Source: Siphonodentalium dalli
Lineage: Eukaryota > Mollusca > Scaphopoda > Gadilida > Siphonodentaliidae
Length of the DNA: 64,000 nucleotides
NCBI GenBank assembly: GCA_032622095.1
Contig: CP136066.1
Location: forward strand, 3,555,784-3,619,783
Direction of reading: 5' to 3'
The position numbers and the translations under genes are program-made. The number at the start of each line of letters is the position of its first letter. Within the stretch, counting starts at the first letter, position 1. Below are positions 10,574 to 23,261 of this stretch, one piece after another. A model generated the notes under the pieces. The model did not search any database. It was not told the DNA's origin and saw only the letters and a program-made list of their open reading frames with translations.

Positions 10574-12220
10574 CCCCGCGATTCCCTTATCATAAATCAC
10601 CCATCATTCCGTCGTTTGAAATTCACACTTTCATTACTAAATGTAACATCCCATCCCTTTATAGAAGCATGGTTCGGAGTGGCATGTTGTTCATTGGCGA
10701 GTGTTTTGATTACAAACGTGCCGAGGATAATTTCAATTTTCTATTTCTTTATTATCTCGGGATGTAGACATATGTATTTCAGACATAATAGACACATTTA
10801 GCATAATGAACGACGACTTGTAATATAATAACAGCGAATAGAAATGACGACTACGAGTCCGTTTGTGAGACAGTCGTGCTTGTCACTTGTAGTGATAACG
10901 GGTTTTCGTGTCGTGTTTATTTTGTACTTAATTATGCTGCTATCAGGTCATAGCTTTGCGCTTTGTTTTCGCAAGATTCTCGTGTTTCACGACGAATGAT
11001 TAGATTGCCATTAATAGATAACAAGTAATGATATATACCAATCACTTATTACTATATCAGAGTTATCTCCCTCACGGAGGAGCTGAGAAACGATCGCGAA
11101 CTTATTACTTTACGGTGTATTTGTGAGTTTTGTTGAAAATCCAAAACCGTAATCGTAACAACGGATAGGGTAGTACGACAACGAATAGAAAGTTCACAAA
11201 TTCTACTGACGTAGTTCCCTATTCGTAATAAGTATCTGTCGTTCATTGTGCGAGAGGTGTCTAGTGTCAACAAATTAAAGTTTTAAATAATAGAGATAAA
11301 TACAATAAGAAAACACACAACTAAAGATAACAAATTAAAGTGATAATGCGGAGATATAATTAGGTATAATACACTTAGTTGGAAAAGCTGCACTGGGACA
11401 ATGTTCACGTACATGATGGCATGTATGTGTATTAAATAGTTACTTTAGTAACTATATCCAACGCATATCTGGCTACTGTTCACGTACATGATGGCACGTA
11501 TGTAGATTAAATGGCTACTTTGGTGACTATATTCAACGCGTATCTGGCTAATTTCAACATGTTTGTTTTATTGCTGTCATCAGAAAGAATTTAAATTGTT
11601 CATAAGTCGGATTATTTTTGGAAATTTGTTTTCTAATAGGTTCTTCGGAAATACATACACGTAGGCATGCTCTTTGTTTGGCCAATTGCAGAACATGATC
11701 ATATAATATAATTATGCAAATACGTCCTAGTAGATTACTTACGTGTTGATATTTACGTTGGAGTTAAACTTGATGATATTTATTAAAACCGCGGGGGGTA
11801 CACATCACAAAATAACACAAACTTAGACATAAACTGCTTCTCGGAAAAAAAACACGGTATAGCCCTTACTAACTTATGTGTGAATGTCTGAAGAGCGACG
11901 TTGCCACGGGCCACTCTTAAACCTACCCATTGTCATATTTCATAGTTTCCTCACCAAACATTCCGTTATTACTTCTTGCACATCCTAGTATAACTATTAC
12001 AATGCTATTCAACTACTCTATTAAAACAAATGTCGATATCAATCCACCAGTGTATTTGCTTATGCTGAATATAAGAGCTCGCACATACCGAGGTGTTCAA
12101 ACGGTCTATCTCTGCATATAACAAGTTGTATATAGTTACCTGGGTATAGAATAATAAATATGAACTGAGGACCCCTGTTTTGGAAAAGCTTCTATCAATT
12201 AATATTGATGCATTTCTAAT
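10574..12220. other. 3' flank of channel-like gene, no further gene
   Basis: AT-rich non-coding sequence with a 75-bp tandem duplication at 11403-11551. No clear AATAAA signal is close to the stop codon. Confidence 0.45.
11403..11551. repeat. 75-bp tandem duplication
   Basis: Two copies (11403-11477 and 11478-11551) begin GTTCACGTACATGATGGC and end TATCTGGCTA, with about ten differences between them. Confidence 0.85.
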
Positions 12221-12223
12221 TAG

Positions 12224-12309
12224 CGAGTTTGCGATTTCAAACGGGTACGGGTACCGGTACGGGTACTGGTAGCTACCCGTACCGGTACACGTTTTGAAAT
12301 CGCAAACTG
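12224..12309. repeat. Hairpin with GGGTAC-type repeats
   Basis: GTTTGCGATTTCAAA (12229) and TTTTGAAATCGCAAAC (12293-12308) form the base of an inverted repeat, and the arms carry runs of CGGGTAC/GGTACC. A related half-site, with CCGGTACCCGTACCCG followed by TCGCAAACTCGC, occurs in inverse orientation at about 15109-15146. Confidence 0.6.
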
Positions 12310-12929
12310 TTTTACGGGTAGAATTAAGCATATCGACGGGTAGTGTATGGTGAGCCAATTGCAGCACAATATATATGATGTAGAGAAATTGTTATCCGCT
12401 TCGCTTTCTTGGCCGACATTATACTTGTTGTTATGGTTATATGATGGACATCTGCGTGGATAATGGATTGCATTAACCAGGGACGAGGCGAAAGTGGAAG
12501 GGGTTGGCGTCTTTCTTTGACTCATTTTGGTAACATTTTCAATAATTAGCTTTCATAAGTAATTTCCCAGACCGTTCGAGTGTCGTTTAGAACAGATGGA
12601 ATTTTCTGACTGAGAAAATATGTTATGATAGCACAAATATACAATTACGCTAATTTAATAATCCAACCATTATTCGGTGTAAAATGTGTTGGTTTAGACC
12701 CAGGGTCCAAGAATGTCCTACATGCATGCACTTTTAGTCAGATATAAGACCGAAAATGCCCCTTATATTAGTTGGGGAATATTTAGTCATATAACTGGTA
12801 ATGGGTTGGAATCTTTCGAAGGGTCGGGCAAGGGAATATTCATCCCAAGAACTTGGATATTTGTCTGGGTCTAAACCCGGATTTAGGTAGAACAAGAGCT
12901 ACACTGGGCGTGCAAAATACCCCCTCTCT

Positions 12930-13600
12930 TGGGTCGGCGGAAACTGGTAAAAAAGGGGCATAACTCTGGTAAAAATTGGCGGACGGAACTAAAATTTGAA
13001 CTTGACCTGTGTTTTGGTGGGAGAAAGTAATATACCAAATTATCATTGAATCCGATAAGCTCTAGTAAAGTTATCATCCGGAAAACAAATTTCAGGGATT
13101 TTCTAAGTCAAATTACGTCAAATAAGGGGCATAACTCCGGTGAAAATTGGTGGACGGAACCCAAATTCGAACTTGAGCTGTCTTTTCTCCTAATAAACCC
13201 ACATACCAAATTTGATTGAAATCGGTTCACTCTAACTAACTCTGCCAGAACCCAAGTTCGAACTTGACCTGTGTTTTGGTGGGAGAAAGTAATATACCAA
13301 ATTTGGATTCATTCCGATAAACTATACTAAAGTTATCATCCGGACAACAAATTTCAAGGATTTTCTAAGTCAAAAAACGTCAAATAAGGGGCATAACTCC
13401 GGTGAAAATTGGCGGGCGGAACCCAAATTCGAACTTGAACTTACTTTTCGGCTAATAAACCCACATACCAAATTTTATTGAATTTGGTTCACTCTAACTA
13501 AAGTTATCATCCGGAAACCAGGTTAACGGACGGACGCCCGGACGGACAGACCAATACTATAATGCGGCCGTTTTTTTTCAAACGGGCGTATAAAAATCAA
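12930..13600. repeat. Dispersed repeat with 'GGGGCATAACTC' units
   Basis: Two to three tandem units of about 250-270 bp begin AAGGGGCATAACTC(C/T)GG and alternate with 'aaagttatcatccgga'. The right end is a GGACGG-rich stretch and 'ACTATAATGCGGCCG', then a T run. Repeats with this GGGGCATAACTCC core are widespread in molluscan genomes (established knowledge, from memory). No coding capacity. Confidence 0.6.
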
Positions 13601-13914
13601 ACTTGTTAAATATAAAGGGTGTTTAATGGTACACTATTCATTATATGGTTCGAATAAAGAGCGTTTGCTTCACGTCTATGCGAAACAAAGAAAACAGCTA
13701 AAAGTCGATCTGATGACGGTAAGATTGTGCCGACTATGAGGTGTGTATATCAGTATTTGGTGTCACTATCGGCCACTACAATATACAACAGTCTTGGGGT
13801 TCAAATGCGCCATGTCCGTTCAAAAGTCAAATATCTATATTAAAATGAGAAATCAGTCACCACCACATAAGGTACAATAACTGAACGGTTGTATTCAATC
13901 GTGTAACACATTCA

Positions 13915-14690
13915 CGGTGTACTATGCACAAAGGGTCGATAGGGGACGTGGCGAGAGGGTGGGGTGTATCACCCCAACTTTTGTCAACAGTTGGATATTG
14001 CATATACCTAACACACCAAAACATACGTTCAAATTATTCTGTCATTCAGTTTGATTTTCCAAAAATGTATTAGTGCGGATTTTTTTTTATAGTTTTAGAC
14101 CAACATTTGCAAATATTCCTACTTTTGGTAGAAAAACATTCGGGCTATATGGTCAACAGCAGGTTGGAAATATCCAACAAATGTAAAGCTTGAGGACAGT
14201 CAATAATTTATCAATTTTCATGTTCAGATTTCAAAACGTTCTCACACCAGACCGAACCATGGTCGACCCGGTATGCCCTGGTCTAACCACATTCAGTGGC
14301 TCGTCAATACTGATCATTGATTTGTGAAAAACAAACCAGGGCGTGAATTTGCCTGGTGTTAGACCACTAGATGTTATGATTTTGCAATTTCCAGGTTCAT
14401 ATCTACAAAACTGTTCTCGTACTGCATGGTCGGCAATGTGGACCCCCCCCCCCCCATCACAGGACTTCTGCAACAAGACTACTGATCCATTTAGAACAGT
14501 CCACAATAATATTCAGGACAGTGAAGGATCAGTTGGGGGGAAACAGAGCCCAACGGCGTGCACAATTTGAATTACGCACAAACCTCTGTTTGGTGTGGTT
14601 TAAGGGGGTGTATAGTTGGGAATTTGAAGGTGGACACACCTTCTCAACGCGGAGACCCCCTATAATTACGTCCCTGTGTCGAGACTGCGT
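13915..14690. mobile_element. Non-autonomous repeat R3 (copy a), hAT-like ends
   Basis: Shares blocks with 51884-52344: 'ccaac..ttgtcaacagttgga', 'tacttttggtagaaaaaca', 'ttggaaatatccaacaaatgtaaagcttgagg', and an end block GAAGGTGGACACACC followed near the right end by GTCCCTG. The ends resemble CAGGGACGTGG, the kind seen in hAT elements. It contains a C homopolymer run at about 14443-14455. No transposase is present. Confidence 0.5.
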
Positions 14691-16680
14691 ATAGCACCGC
14701 CAACTCACTCTATTAATCATAACATGTCGAGAATCCCGGGGTTAGCCCCCCCAAATCACATTCCCAAAAAATAACATGTCATTACTTGAGTGAAGACAGT
14801 TGTCAGTAAACAAATCGGCGTTCCATAGTTATCTTAGTGTTAGAAGCCGCCTCGATACTTTGAACATAAAACATGGCTTAAATGACAAATGTATCAATGA
14901 GATTTGGCAATTAAATCGTGCAATAAATAGATTAATGCATAGCTGACTGTTATTTCGTATAACTAATGTACTTTTGAGTGAGAAAACTTTAGCGAAAGAC
15001 TACCAGTCAACGGGATACATCTACCCGTTCCAAATCCCTATCGCTTTATGTGCTGCATTCAAAGTACGCAAATGACCGTGACGATTTTCACCGATCTACC
15101 TGGATCTACCGGTACCCGTACCCGTCCGACGGGTATCGCAAACTCGCTACTGTCTGGTATAATATAAATACAATCAATTGGCGACATTTTATCGCTTGCG
15201 TTCGTTCACGGTATACCATGCGGGATAACTCTATCTAATACTGAACATCTTGTTGACTGAGATATATGTTCAACACGTTGATTTATAACTTGTTGATGGA
15301 TTGTATTCAGCGGTTGGGTAACGAGTACTCAACGATGACAAATCAGAATATTTGTTTCGGATTTAATCACCACATTGATTACAAGTTTTCGGAATATCAA
15401 CTCAACTTAAAACGCTGTGCATCCGGTGTTCATTTCGCATATATGGCTGATTTTGGTGCATAAAAAAAATACGACGCATTTGTAACCAGTTACTGGGTTA
15501 CAAATACGTCGTGCATTCTTTACCAAGTCGATTTTTTTCCAAGTCGACTCAACGTTTGCTCGTACGTTAGCTGCGACCAGTAACCCGGTTACAAATGCGC
15601 CCTATTTTTAGGAAATACAAAGTTACATTTGGAAGTCGTTTCAAAAATGCGACGTGTTTTCGCGGTAACGGTTACAAATGATTGGCAGAGAATAACTCCG
15701 ACTAGAAAAATGAAAATATTTCACCTATCCTTGTTAAAAACGGGTTACAAAGTTACATTTGCAAGTCGTTTCAAAAATGCAACGTGTTTTAAGAATGAAA
15801 TTTGGCTGTGCACTGGTATGCGCCGTCTTCTATTCCCGACACAAATACAGGAAACATGAATATGTTATAGTCATATACCACTATAATAGTGGAATACCAC
15901 TATAATAGTGGAATTCAGGATGTGCCTGACCTGGTGTAAGCATACATCGCAATGGTCTATAATTCATCTTGACAATTCAGCGGACGGCAGATAATAACAG
16001 TGACGAAGGAGTTACCTTTATTGGAGGGACCTGTGTTTATGTCAGGTTATGTCAATCGTTTGTTCATAACAACTCTTTATCCAATTACATATTAATTTAT
16101 TTGTCTAAACAGTATCATGATTTTTTCGAGTGGATATATCCACTTTCATCCAATATCAAATATAAAACAAATTTGAGACATATTTTCGCTCATCTCTATC
16201 TTGTAATCATTTGTGTGGTATTTTATTTAGAGTTATGTCGCTCGTACTGATTACACAAAACAGTAATTTTCACACTCAGATATTACAGTTGGATACGCCT
16301 ATAATAGTTTCATACAGGGTGTGCTAGACCTGCTTATACATTGTGAAGACACATTCCACTCATTGTTAATTATGAATTACAGATAATTTATTATTGATTA
16401 TTGATACTACATTATTGATTATTGCTTATTGATACTACATTATTGATTATTTATACACTACGTGCAGTATTGCTTAGAGTTTGTTATGTTTCCACTTCGC
16501 TATACAGTGTTCTTGTTTTCGTTTTTATATGTAGTTTATGTTCATGTTTAGAATTTATTGAACTATTATGTGGTTTACTCTCGACCTTTAGATGGTGGAG
16601 AGCGTTTTCCGATTTTGTCTTAAAATGGCCGATCCGCTGCCGGTGTCACAGTGACCACAATAGCGATGGCATGATAGCAT
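14691..16680. other. No gene; short palindromes and duplications
   Basis: A hairpin at about 15471-15512 has arms ACGACGCATTTGTAACC and GGGTTACAAATACGTCGT. A 20-bp unit, ATACCACTATAATAGTGGA, is duplicated at 15876-15914. A diverged copy of the sequence that follows it recurs at about 16284-16350. Open frames here lack any recognisable domain. Confidence 0.45.
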
Positions 16681-16689
16681 TATGTCTGC

Positions 16690-17310
16690 TCAGAGTGGTC
16701 GATCCACTACCGATGTCATACCCACTACACTCTGGACTACGGTCGATCCACTACCGATGTCATACCTACTACACTCTGGACTACGGTGTTTTAATTCGAT
16801 GGCATGATATCATTATGTCTGCTCAGAGTGGTCGATCCACTACCGATGTCATACCCACTACCCCACTACACTCTGGTGGCATGCTAGCATTATGTCTGCT
16901 CAGAGCGGGCGATCCACTACCGATGTCATACCCACTACACTCTGGACTACGGTCGATCCACTACCGATGTCATACCCACTACACTCTGGACTACGGTGTT
17001 TTAATTCGATGTCATACCCACTACACTCTGGATTACGGTGTTTTAATCCGATGTCATACCCACTACACTCTGTATTACGGTGTTTTAATCCGATGTCATA
17101 CCCACTACACTCTGGATTACGGTGTTTTAATCCGATGTCATACCCACTACACTCTGGATTACGGTGTTTTAATCCGATGTCATACCCACTACACTCTGGA
17201 CTACGGTCGATCCACTACCGTTGTCATGCCCACTACACTCTGGATTACGGTGTTTTAATCCGATGTCATACCCACTACACTCTGGACTACGGTGTTTTAA
17301 TTCGTGCACA
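16690..17310. repeat. 42-bp minisatellite with interspersed ~44-bp variant
   Basis: About 14 units share TCATACCCACTACACTCTGG. Most continue with 'attacggtgttttaatccgatg' (42-bp unit), while others have 'actacggtcgatccactaccgatg'. The length is divisible by three, so a spurious 278-codon frame appears across it. Confidence 0.9.
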
Positions 17311-17771
17311 TCATAAATTCAACTTCTGTGCTTTATCCCTCCTGTACTAAATGGACCACCCCATCCGGTTCTAAATCCATACTTGGTGCGAAATGTTATG
17401 ATAATAAGTTATAAACAACAGGCATATCCGAATAATTCCTCAGTTAATTACTCGTTAATGCATATTATTAAACAAAGGACTAACTACAGTAACTGTAAAT
17501 AGTTCTGTGTTTTATCTCGAACATCGCGCCGCCATGTAAATGCCATTAAGTCAAGAAAAGAGATCGGTGTGTGTGTCATGGGGTATCGGCTGGTAATAAC
17601 GAATACATATTGTTTGTAATAAATCGGCCAAATTGGGAAAACGCAATGCCATTCTTGTATAGAGTACGGGAAGATTGCGATAAGCTCCACTAGGCACATT
17701 GTGAATCACCAGGATTCGCGGTCTTTTTTTTGGGGGGGGGGGGTGAGTTACGGTATGAACTTGTGTGCAGC

Positions 17772-17868
17772 GGATTAATGGGATGATTCGAATATGTGTT
17801 CACCAAGAATCACCCCGAACCATTAATAGGATGATTCGAATATGGGTTCACCAAGAATCACCGCGAAC
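17772..17868. repeat. 48-bp tandem duplication
   Basis: Two copies contain ATGATTCGAATATG, then TTCACCAAGAATCACC and CGAAC. They lie a few bases beyond a G-rich run (about 17728-17741). Confidence 0.8.
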
Positions 17869-18927
17869 CATTGAAAATCGCCGCAAAACTAGTCAGCATA
17901 TTTTACGCCATTTCGATTTATTGTAAACTACGACAATGTTAACTGAATATTGATAATTGTATTGCATTGAATTGTCTCCCATAAACATTCCCCACTGGTT
18001 TGAGTGTTTTGCTTATCGCATACCTGTTACATATTGTATGCTATGGGGCCACACTCGTCGGTGAAATAATTCATTACCGTCTGTTAAAGATACGGGCGGC
18101 GTTTGCGGTGGGTATGCTGTTAAAATATTCACCTCCGTCAAAAACCGCCATAAGCAGAAAGAATAATAAAATATAGACATACTTTGTTCTCATACCAATC
18201 AGAAATATGGCATAAACAGCATGTTATTGTCAATTGTTTCCCCTTTGTTATGTAAACAAAAGCAATAAACGTTACGTTTGCTTTCTTGTGTTTCGATCCG
18301 GATATGGTAACATAAAGAGCGTTATTTGTTACTGTTTTCCTGATATGGAAATAATAAAGAGCGTTTCTATTATCTCTGTGTGATTAACCAATAGAATTGC
18401 GCTGTGTTATGTAAACAGAAACACAGCTTCTGTGACACGAGCAGGCTCTCGTTTACGTTCACCGTCGTACGTCTTGAGGAAATATACTATTTACGCGCTG
18501 GTTATGTTTGGTATATGAACACAACTATATATATTTTAATATTCCTTCTGTTGATGGCGATTTGAATAAATATGAATATTTCTGCAACGAACGCCGTCAG
18601 TGCCTTTAACCGATGACAAATTCGGCAAGAATTAAGAAGTAACACTTTACACGTACATGTATGTGTATAACAGACGTCGTTATACGATGATACGATTGGG
18701 TGAATTTGTATATTTCGGTGATATTAGTTGAACAGGTTTGGGTGATCCACCGACCAATCTACAATAGCCCGATCTTCCTAACACAGTGCTCACTATTGTA
18801 AGAGAGGGACCTCTATATTTCTTGAATATTGAATTTGTTGTTTATATTTCATACTCTCAGTAAATAATTATTTCGTGTCTTGCATTTGTTTCAAATTAAA
18901 TCCGAATATTTTGTTTTTCAAAGTATT

Positions 18928-19619
18928 GGTTAACAAAACATTATATAACAAAACATTATATAACAAAACATTATATAACAAAACATTCATAACAAAACAG
19001 TATATAACAAATCATTATATAACAAAACATTATATAACAAAACATTATATAACAAAACATTATATAACAAAACATTCATAACAAAACAGTATATAACAAA
19101 TCATTATATAACAAAACATTATATAACAAAACATTATATAACAAAACATTATATAACAAAACATTCATAACAAAACATTATATAACAAATCAGTATATAA
19201 CAAAACATTATATAACAAAACAGTATATAACAACACATTATATAACAAAACATTCATAACAAAACATTATATAACAAATCATTATATAACAAGACATTAT
19301 ATAACAAAACATTATATAACAAAACATTATATAACAAAACATTATATAACAAAACATATAACAAATCATTATATAACAAAACATTATATAACAAAACATT
19401 ATATAACAAAACATTATATAACAAAACATTCATAATAAAACATTATATAACAAATCATTATATAACAAAACATTATATAACAAAACATTCATAACAAAAC
19501 ATTATATAACAAAACATTATATAACAAAACATTATATAACAAAACATTATATAACAAAACATTATATATAACAAAACATTATATAACAAAACATTATATA
19601 ACAAAACATTATATAACAA
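18928..19619. repeat. 15-bp AT-rich satellite array (~690 bp)
   Basis: About 45 copies of ATTATATAACAAAAC with occasional variants (AACAAATCATT, AACAAAACATTCAT, AACAAAACAGT). The variants recur in higher-order blocks, suggesting rounds of block duplication. It lies between two stretches rich in GATCGG-type motifs (18728-18790 and 19650-19712). Confidence 0.95.
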
Positions 19620-19649
19620 TTCAGAGTGACTTTCTTATACCAGATGCAT

Positions 19650-19712
19650 GCGGGCTGTGAATGACCGATCGGTCTATTTTCGCCCGATCGGATTATTATA
19701 GGTCGATCGGTG
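19650..19712. repeat. GACCGATCGGTC palindrome end, paired with 29529-29610
   Basis: GTGAATGACCGATCGGTC at 19656-19673 is repeated in inverse orientation at about 29582-29600. The sequence at 18728-18790 ('ttgaacaggtttgggtga..accaatctacaatagcccg') matches 29529-29575. This suggests a transposon family with these two ends, whose local copy has been expanded by the 15-bp satellite. Confidence 0.4.
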
Positions 19713-20045
19713 TGTTACACATACCTGTTTATTCACCCAGTCCCACAGTTCGCACGTGTGTATTTCCGTCATGACGTTAATTCGCCAGGCTGGGCTACAA
19801 TCCGTTAAGTTAGTTTTATGTGCATATTTAATTTGTTGAAGGTTTGTATTAACAGTGAACATGAAATACTGTGATAGATTTGTATTATTCCAATTAAACA
19901 ACGCAATTAGTTGAAACGATAACCCACGAGTTTTAATTGTATCCCTCAACTGATATGTTCCGGGTGTAACTGTGGTGTCCCGGGTGTATATCTATAGCTA
20001 TATAATACATAAGTTGTCACTCATATATAGGCACGATACTCAGTC

Positions 20046-20635
20046 TTAAAGGGGTACTGTACGCCAAATGTTGTTGTTTGTTTCTATAGTCCCCGAGTCG
20101 GAGAATAAGGTAACAATTTTTCCATTATTTGAAAGTCTGTTGAGTACGAAGTCATGTTACGGATGACAAATTTACCGGAATGCAAAAATACAAATTGTCG
20201 TTGTCGAGTAATTTTTGTAAAGTTTTCAACCAAATAAATCAAATAAAAGTTATAGTATATGCATACTAGTCCCATATAATCATTTAAGTTATTGTATCGT
20301 CGCTAGTCAGTGAGTGGCTTGAGTGTTCTCCCCGTATCATCATACTATTTTAAGCGATCGTGTGTGCGATCGGTTTAACAATCCAGTATCCCTCAATTAC
20401 TGTTTTTGATTACGGTAATTCGTAATTTAATTGACGCCATTTTATGGCTCCAGTCATAAATTCAATTTATATCAAATTATTAACTTTTAATTATTAAATT
20501 TTAAGATAGCCTATTAACCTGACCGTTTACAGAATACATCTTCGACTCAAATTACTTATGTTTCTATATATTATCGATATTAGATCGTTGTTGTCACCGG
20601 AAATTTAATGAAAATGGCGTACAGTACCCCTTTAA
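20046..20635. mobile_element. TTAA-flanked MITE family G (590 bp)
   Basis: The left end TTAAAGGGGTACTGTACG (20046) and its exact reverse complement at the right (20635) make perfect inverted repeats of about 20 bp that include TTAA. No coding region. The ends differ from the TTAACCCTTT group, so this is a separate piggyBac-like family. Confidence 0.8.
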
Positions 20636-20784
20636 GCGGTCGAAATCTTACTAGACATACGAGCTACATCATGAAGCGGGTGGGCAATGCGGACTGATTA
20701 CACGTTTTATTACTTTGGCCTAAACAGTTACTGTCTCCATTATGGGGATGCCCAATTAATTCCCAACAGCATACGACCTCGATC

Positions 20785-21112
20785 CCGGGCATTCGGTTGG
20801 ATTGATTGATTGATTTGGGTTTAATGTCGCTTTGATCAACTAAGGTAGTATCACGACAGTGTCAGTTTTAATGGTGTATGAAATCCGCACACTTACGGAT
20901 AATCTAACAGTGATTGCAATGGCTGATATACTCGTCGACCATGTGCGGCAAACCACCGGCCATCGGCGAGTAATTGGCAACTCCACCAGATGACGATATC
21001 GAATTACAAAGTCTATGATGGAACCTTATGGATTTGAACTCTCATAACTAGCCATGGATACCGAGACGGCTTGGAGTTGTACACCTAACCGACTGAGCCA
21101 CCGATGCCTCTC
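20785..21112 (-). mobile_element. tRNA-derived SINE with (AATC)n tail
   Basis: On the minus strand the head contains an A box, TGGCTCAGTCGG (21100-21089), and a B box, GAGTTCAAATCC (21041-21030), spaced as in a tRNA gene. The body runs to about 20810, and the 3' end is a short AATCAATCAATC tail (about 20799-20810) preceded by 'taaaccca'. Length is about 330 bp. SINEs with this tail are common in molluscs. It is not a functional tRNA: the anticodon arm and acceptor pairing are lost. Confidence 0.75.
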
Positions 21113-21340
21113 CTTGGGTTGGAATTTCCAATATATTTCCTCAAATCTGTTCAACTGGGGTGGGGAGGTCAGAGGAATTCCATGCCCGACATTTCCATCT
21201 TTTCACCAAGTGTTGACTTGGAAGTGTATTGTTTTCTACAATGAAAATTAGGGCCAGAACCGGCAGAACGTGACGTAATACCACTATTTCAGCTGAGGTT
21301 ACGAGAAATACTAACTAGATTGACAAGTTTTGAATATACA

Positions 21341-21727
21341 TTACCCTTTACCCAACAGAAGGGCCCTGTGCCAATGCATTCTCTTATATATGCGAGTCGA
21401 CCATAGGTCGCCTCGCATATATAAGAGAATGCATTGGCTTAACACATTAAAAATTATAAAATTGTTAAAGAATGTAAGAAAAAATGGTAAAAAGTTTTGT
21501 TTTAGGCCAATGCATTCTCTTATATATGCTAGGCGACCTATGGTCGACTCGCATATATAAGAGAATGCATTGGCACAGGACATAACTGTAACTATCACAA
21601 TGTGGTCAAGGAGCCGATTCCAATGATATCCATATGTGTATGGTTCTATTGAGACAGACCGAAGATATTTTAGGCTGTTGAAGCTTTATTTGGCCGGTTT
21701 AGGCCGTTTTGTTGGGTAAAGGGTTAA
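21341..21727. mobile_element. TTAA MITE with twin hairpins (copy C3, most complete)
   Basis: The left end TTACCCTTTACCCAACAG has lost one A of TTAA. The right end is its inverted repeat ending GGGTTAA (21727). Hairpin 1 is 21370-21438 and hairpin 2 is 21506-21574, nearly perfect reverse complements of each other. The linker is 67 bp and very A-rich. Beyond hairpin 2 is a unique 125-bp part shared with copies C1 and C2. Confidence 0.85.
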
Positions 21728-22389
21728 CCAATTTTGAATATCTTTGCATATACAGTCTATTTTGTAAACTTGTTCTGTATGACCATTCCCCAATTATCAA
21801 GAAACGTACGTTAGGTTTGATTTTGAACATAAGACGTTTGGTAAATTAAGATACGCGACAATAACGTGTAGTTTATTCGATAACTTCGTGAGATTGCAGT
21901 CAAATACTGTGGTGTGGCCTGTATGAAAAACTTATTTTCAGGAAGCTATTCATTGGTCAAGCAACGCATCTGTCGCTACGCATTGGTTAGATCTGTCCCG
22001 TTTGATATAAGTTTAACTATTAGAGCCCTTAAACCATACGTTGATTGAAGTGACACGGTCTAATTTAATTTAGACTGAAGTCTGATACATGGTAAAAACG
22101 TTAAACTGTCCCTACCTCGTGTGGTGAGATCAGGTCCGACGATTGCAAGAACCGACATGCATAGCAGGTCGCCGTCGTGTGTGAGTGTGTTCACTTTTCA
22201 ACCATAGACTTATCTCCCGAAATCCCATGTGCAGCCCACACTGGGACGTACTTTTGCAACTGCTTCCTTATTCTACACAACTCTCAGACATATTTTAACC
22301 TGACCCCGCTTAATGTTGGAACTTTTCGAACCGATTGCCATCAAACGATGAGACAGAGACGTAGCGCTACGTCAGTTATAGTAACATGT

Positions 22390-22930
22390 CAACAGTTGTA
22401 AATACCATACCTGACCCAGCATTAGTTGGAGATTTCACACCAACAGTTGGTTGAATTTTGAATTTGACCAAAAGTGTTGCATTGACATGGCCTTCAGTTG
22501 GACTGCGGACATCCAACACTTGAAAAAGCTTGATGCCAGTCTAGGTGCTATGATTGATTCAAAACGTTCATGTTCATATTTCAAAGTGGCCAAAGTCCCC
22601 AGTCGCTAGACACAAACAGCATTAATTTACTGGGAGTTAAACCGGTATATGTTAGGATTTTGCAATGATCAGGTTCATATCGAAAACTTATATCACACAG
22701 AGCCCAGCGGAATATGTTCCTCACCCTGGATAGTGACCAGGCGAGTAATCATCCAGAACATGCTGTCTCTGTGATACCGGCCTGTACGGGAACAGTACAC
22801 AATAAAAGTTCAAATTTTGGAGAGTGCAAATGGAAGTAGGCAAACTTGTAATCTGGTCTGGTTCAAGAGATTGGGAATTCCAAGGCGGGGTACTCTCCCG
22901 GAGACCCTCTAGCCATGTCCCTGTAATGAG
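22390..22930. mobile_element. Non-autonomous repeat R3 (copy b)
   Basis: Diverged relative of 13915-14690. It has 'caacagttgg', 'catccaacacttgaaaaagcttga', and a right end 'ggagaccctctagccatgtccctg' equivalent to 'ggagaccccctataattacgtccctg' there. No coding capacity. Confidence 0.45.
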
Positions 22931-22984
22931 ATCAACGTTAATCCGTGCACGACGAGAGCTTCACTGTTGCAGCATTAACTATTC

Positions 22985-23093
22985 TGTACCATGCATTCAC
23001 TTATACACGCGAGCATACCATAGGGAGCCTCGTAAACAGAGAATATACTGGCTTACAATGTCAACGTAAATCGTGTTAGGCCAATGCATTCTC

Positions 23094-23178
<85 letters not shown>

Positions 23179-23261
23179 AGGCGCCCTGTGGGAGTCTCCC
23201 ATATATAACAAAATGAACTGGCACAGGGTTTTTCGCAAAATGTCAGTCATGAAACGGTTAA
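22985..23261. mobile_element. Decayed TTAA MITE (copy D) with (TA)n inside a hairpin
   Basis: The right end GTCAGTCATGAAACGGTTAA (23242-23261) matches copy B. Hairpin 1 (about 22986-23054) is badly decayed. Hairpin 2 (about 23080-23222) is split by a (TA)n run. The left TTAA end is not recognisable, probably overwritten by the neighbouring repeat. Confidence 0.65.
23095..23175. repeat. (TA)n microsatellite, ~81 bp
   Basis: An uninterrupted TA dinucleotide run. It occupies the place of the short TTATATATGCGAG segment of the hairpin in other copies, so it most likely grew from that TATATA seed. Confidence 0.95.

Noticed and set aside
16422-17258. 278-codon open frame on the plus strand
   Set aside because: It runs through the 42-bp minisatellite, whose unit is a multiple of three; two frames are open and the protein is only the repeated unit.
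18875-19429. YNKT / MFCYI repeat frames
   Set aside because: Translation of the 15-bp satellite.
20785-21112. tRNA gene
   Set aside because: A and B boxes are present, but cloverleaf pairing is lost and the sequence continues into a SINE body and AATC tail.
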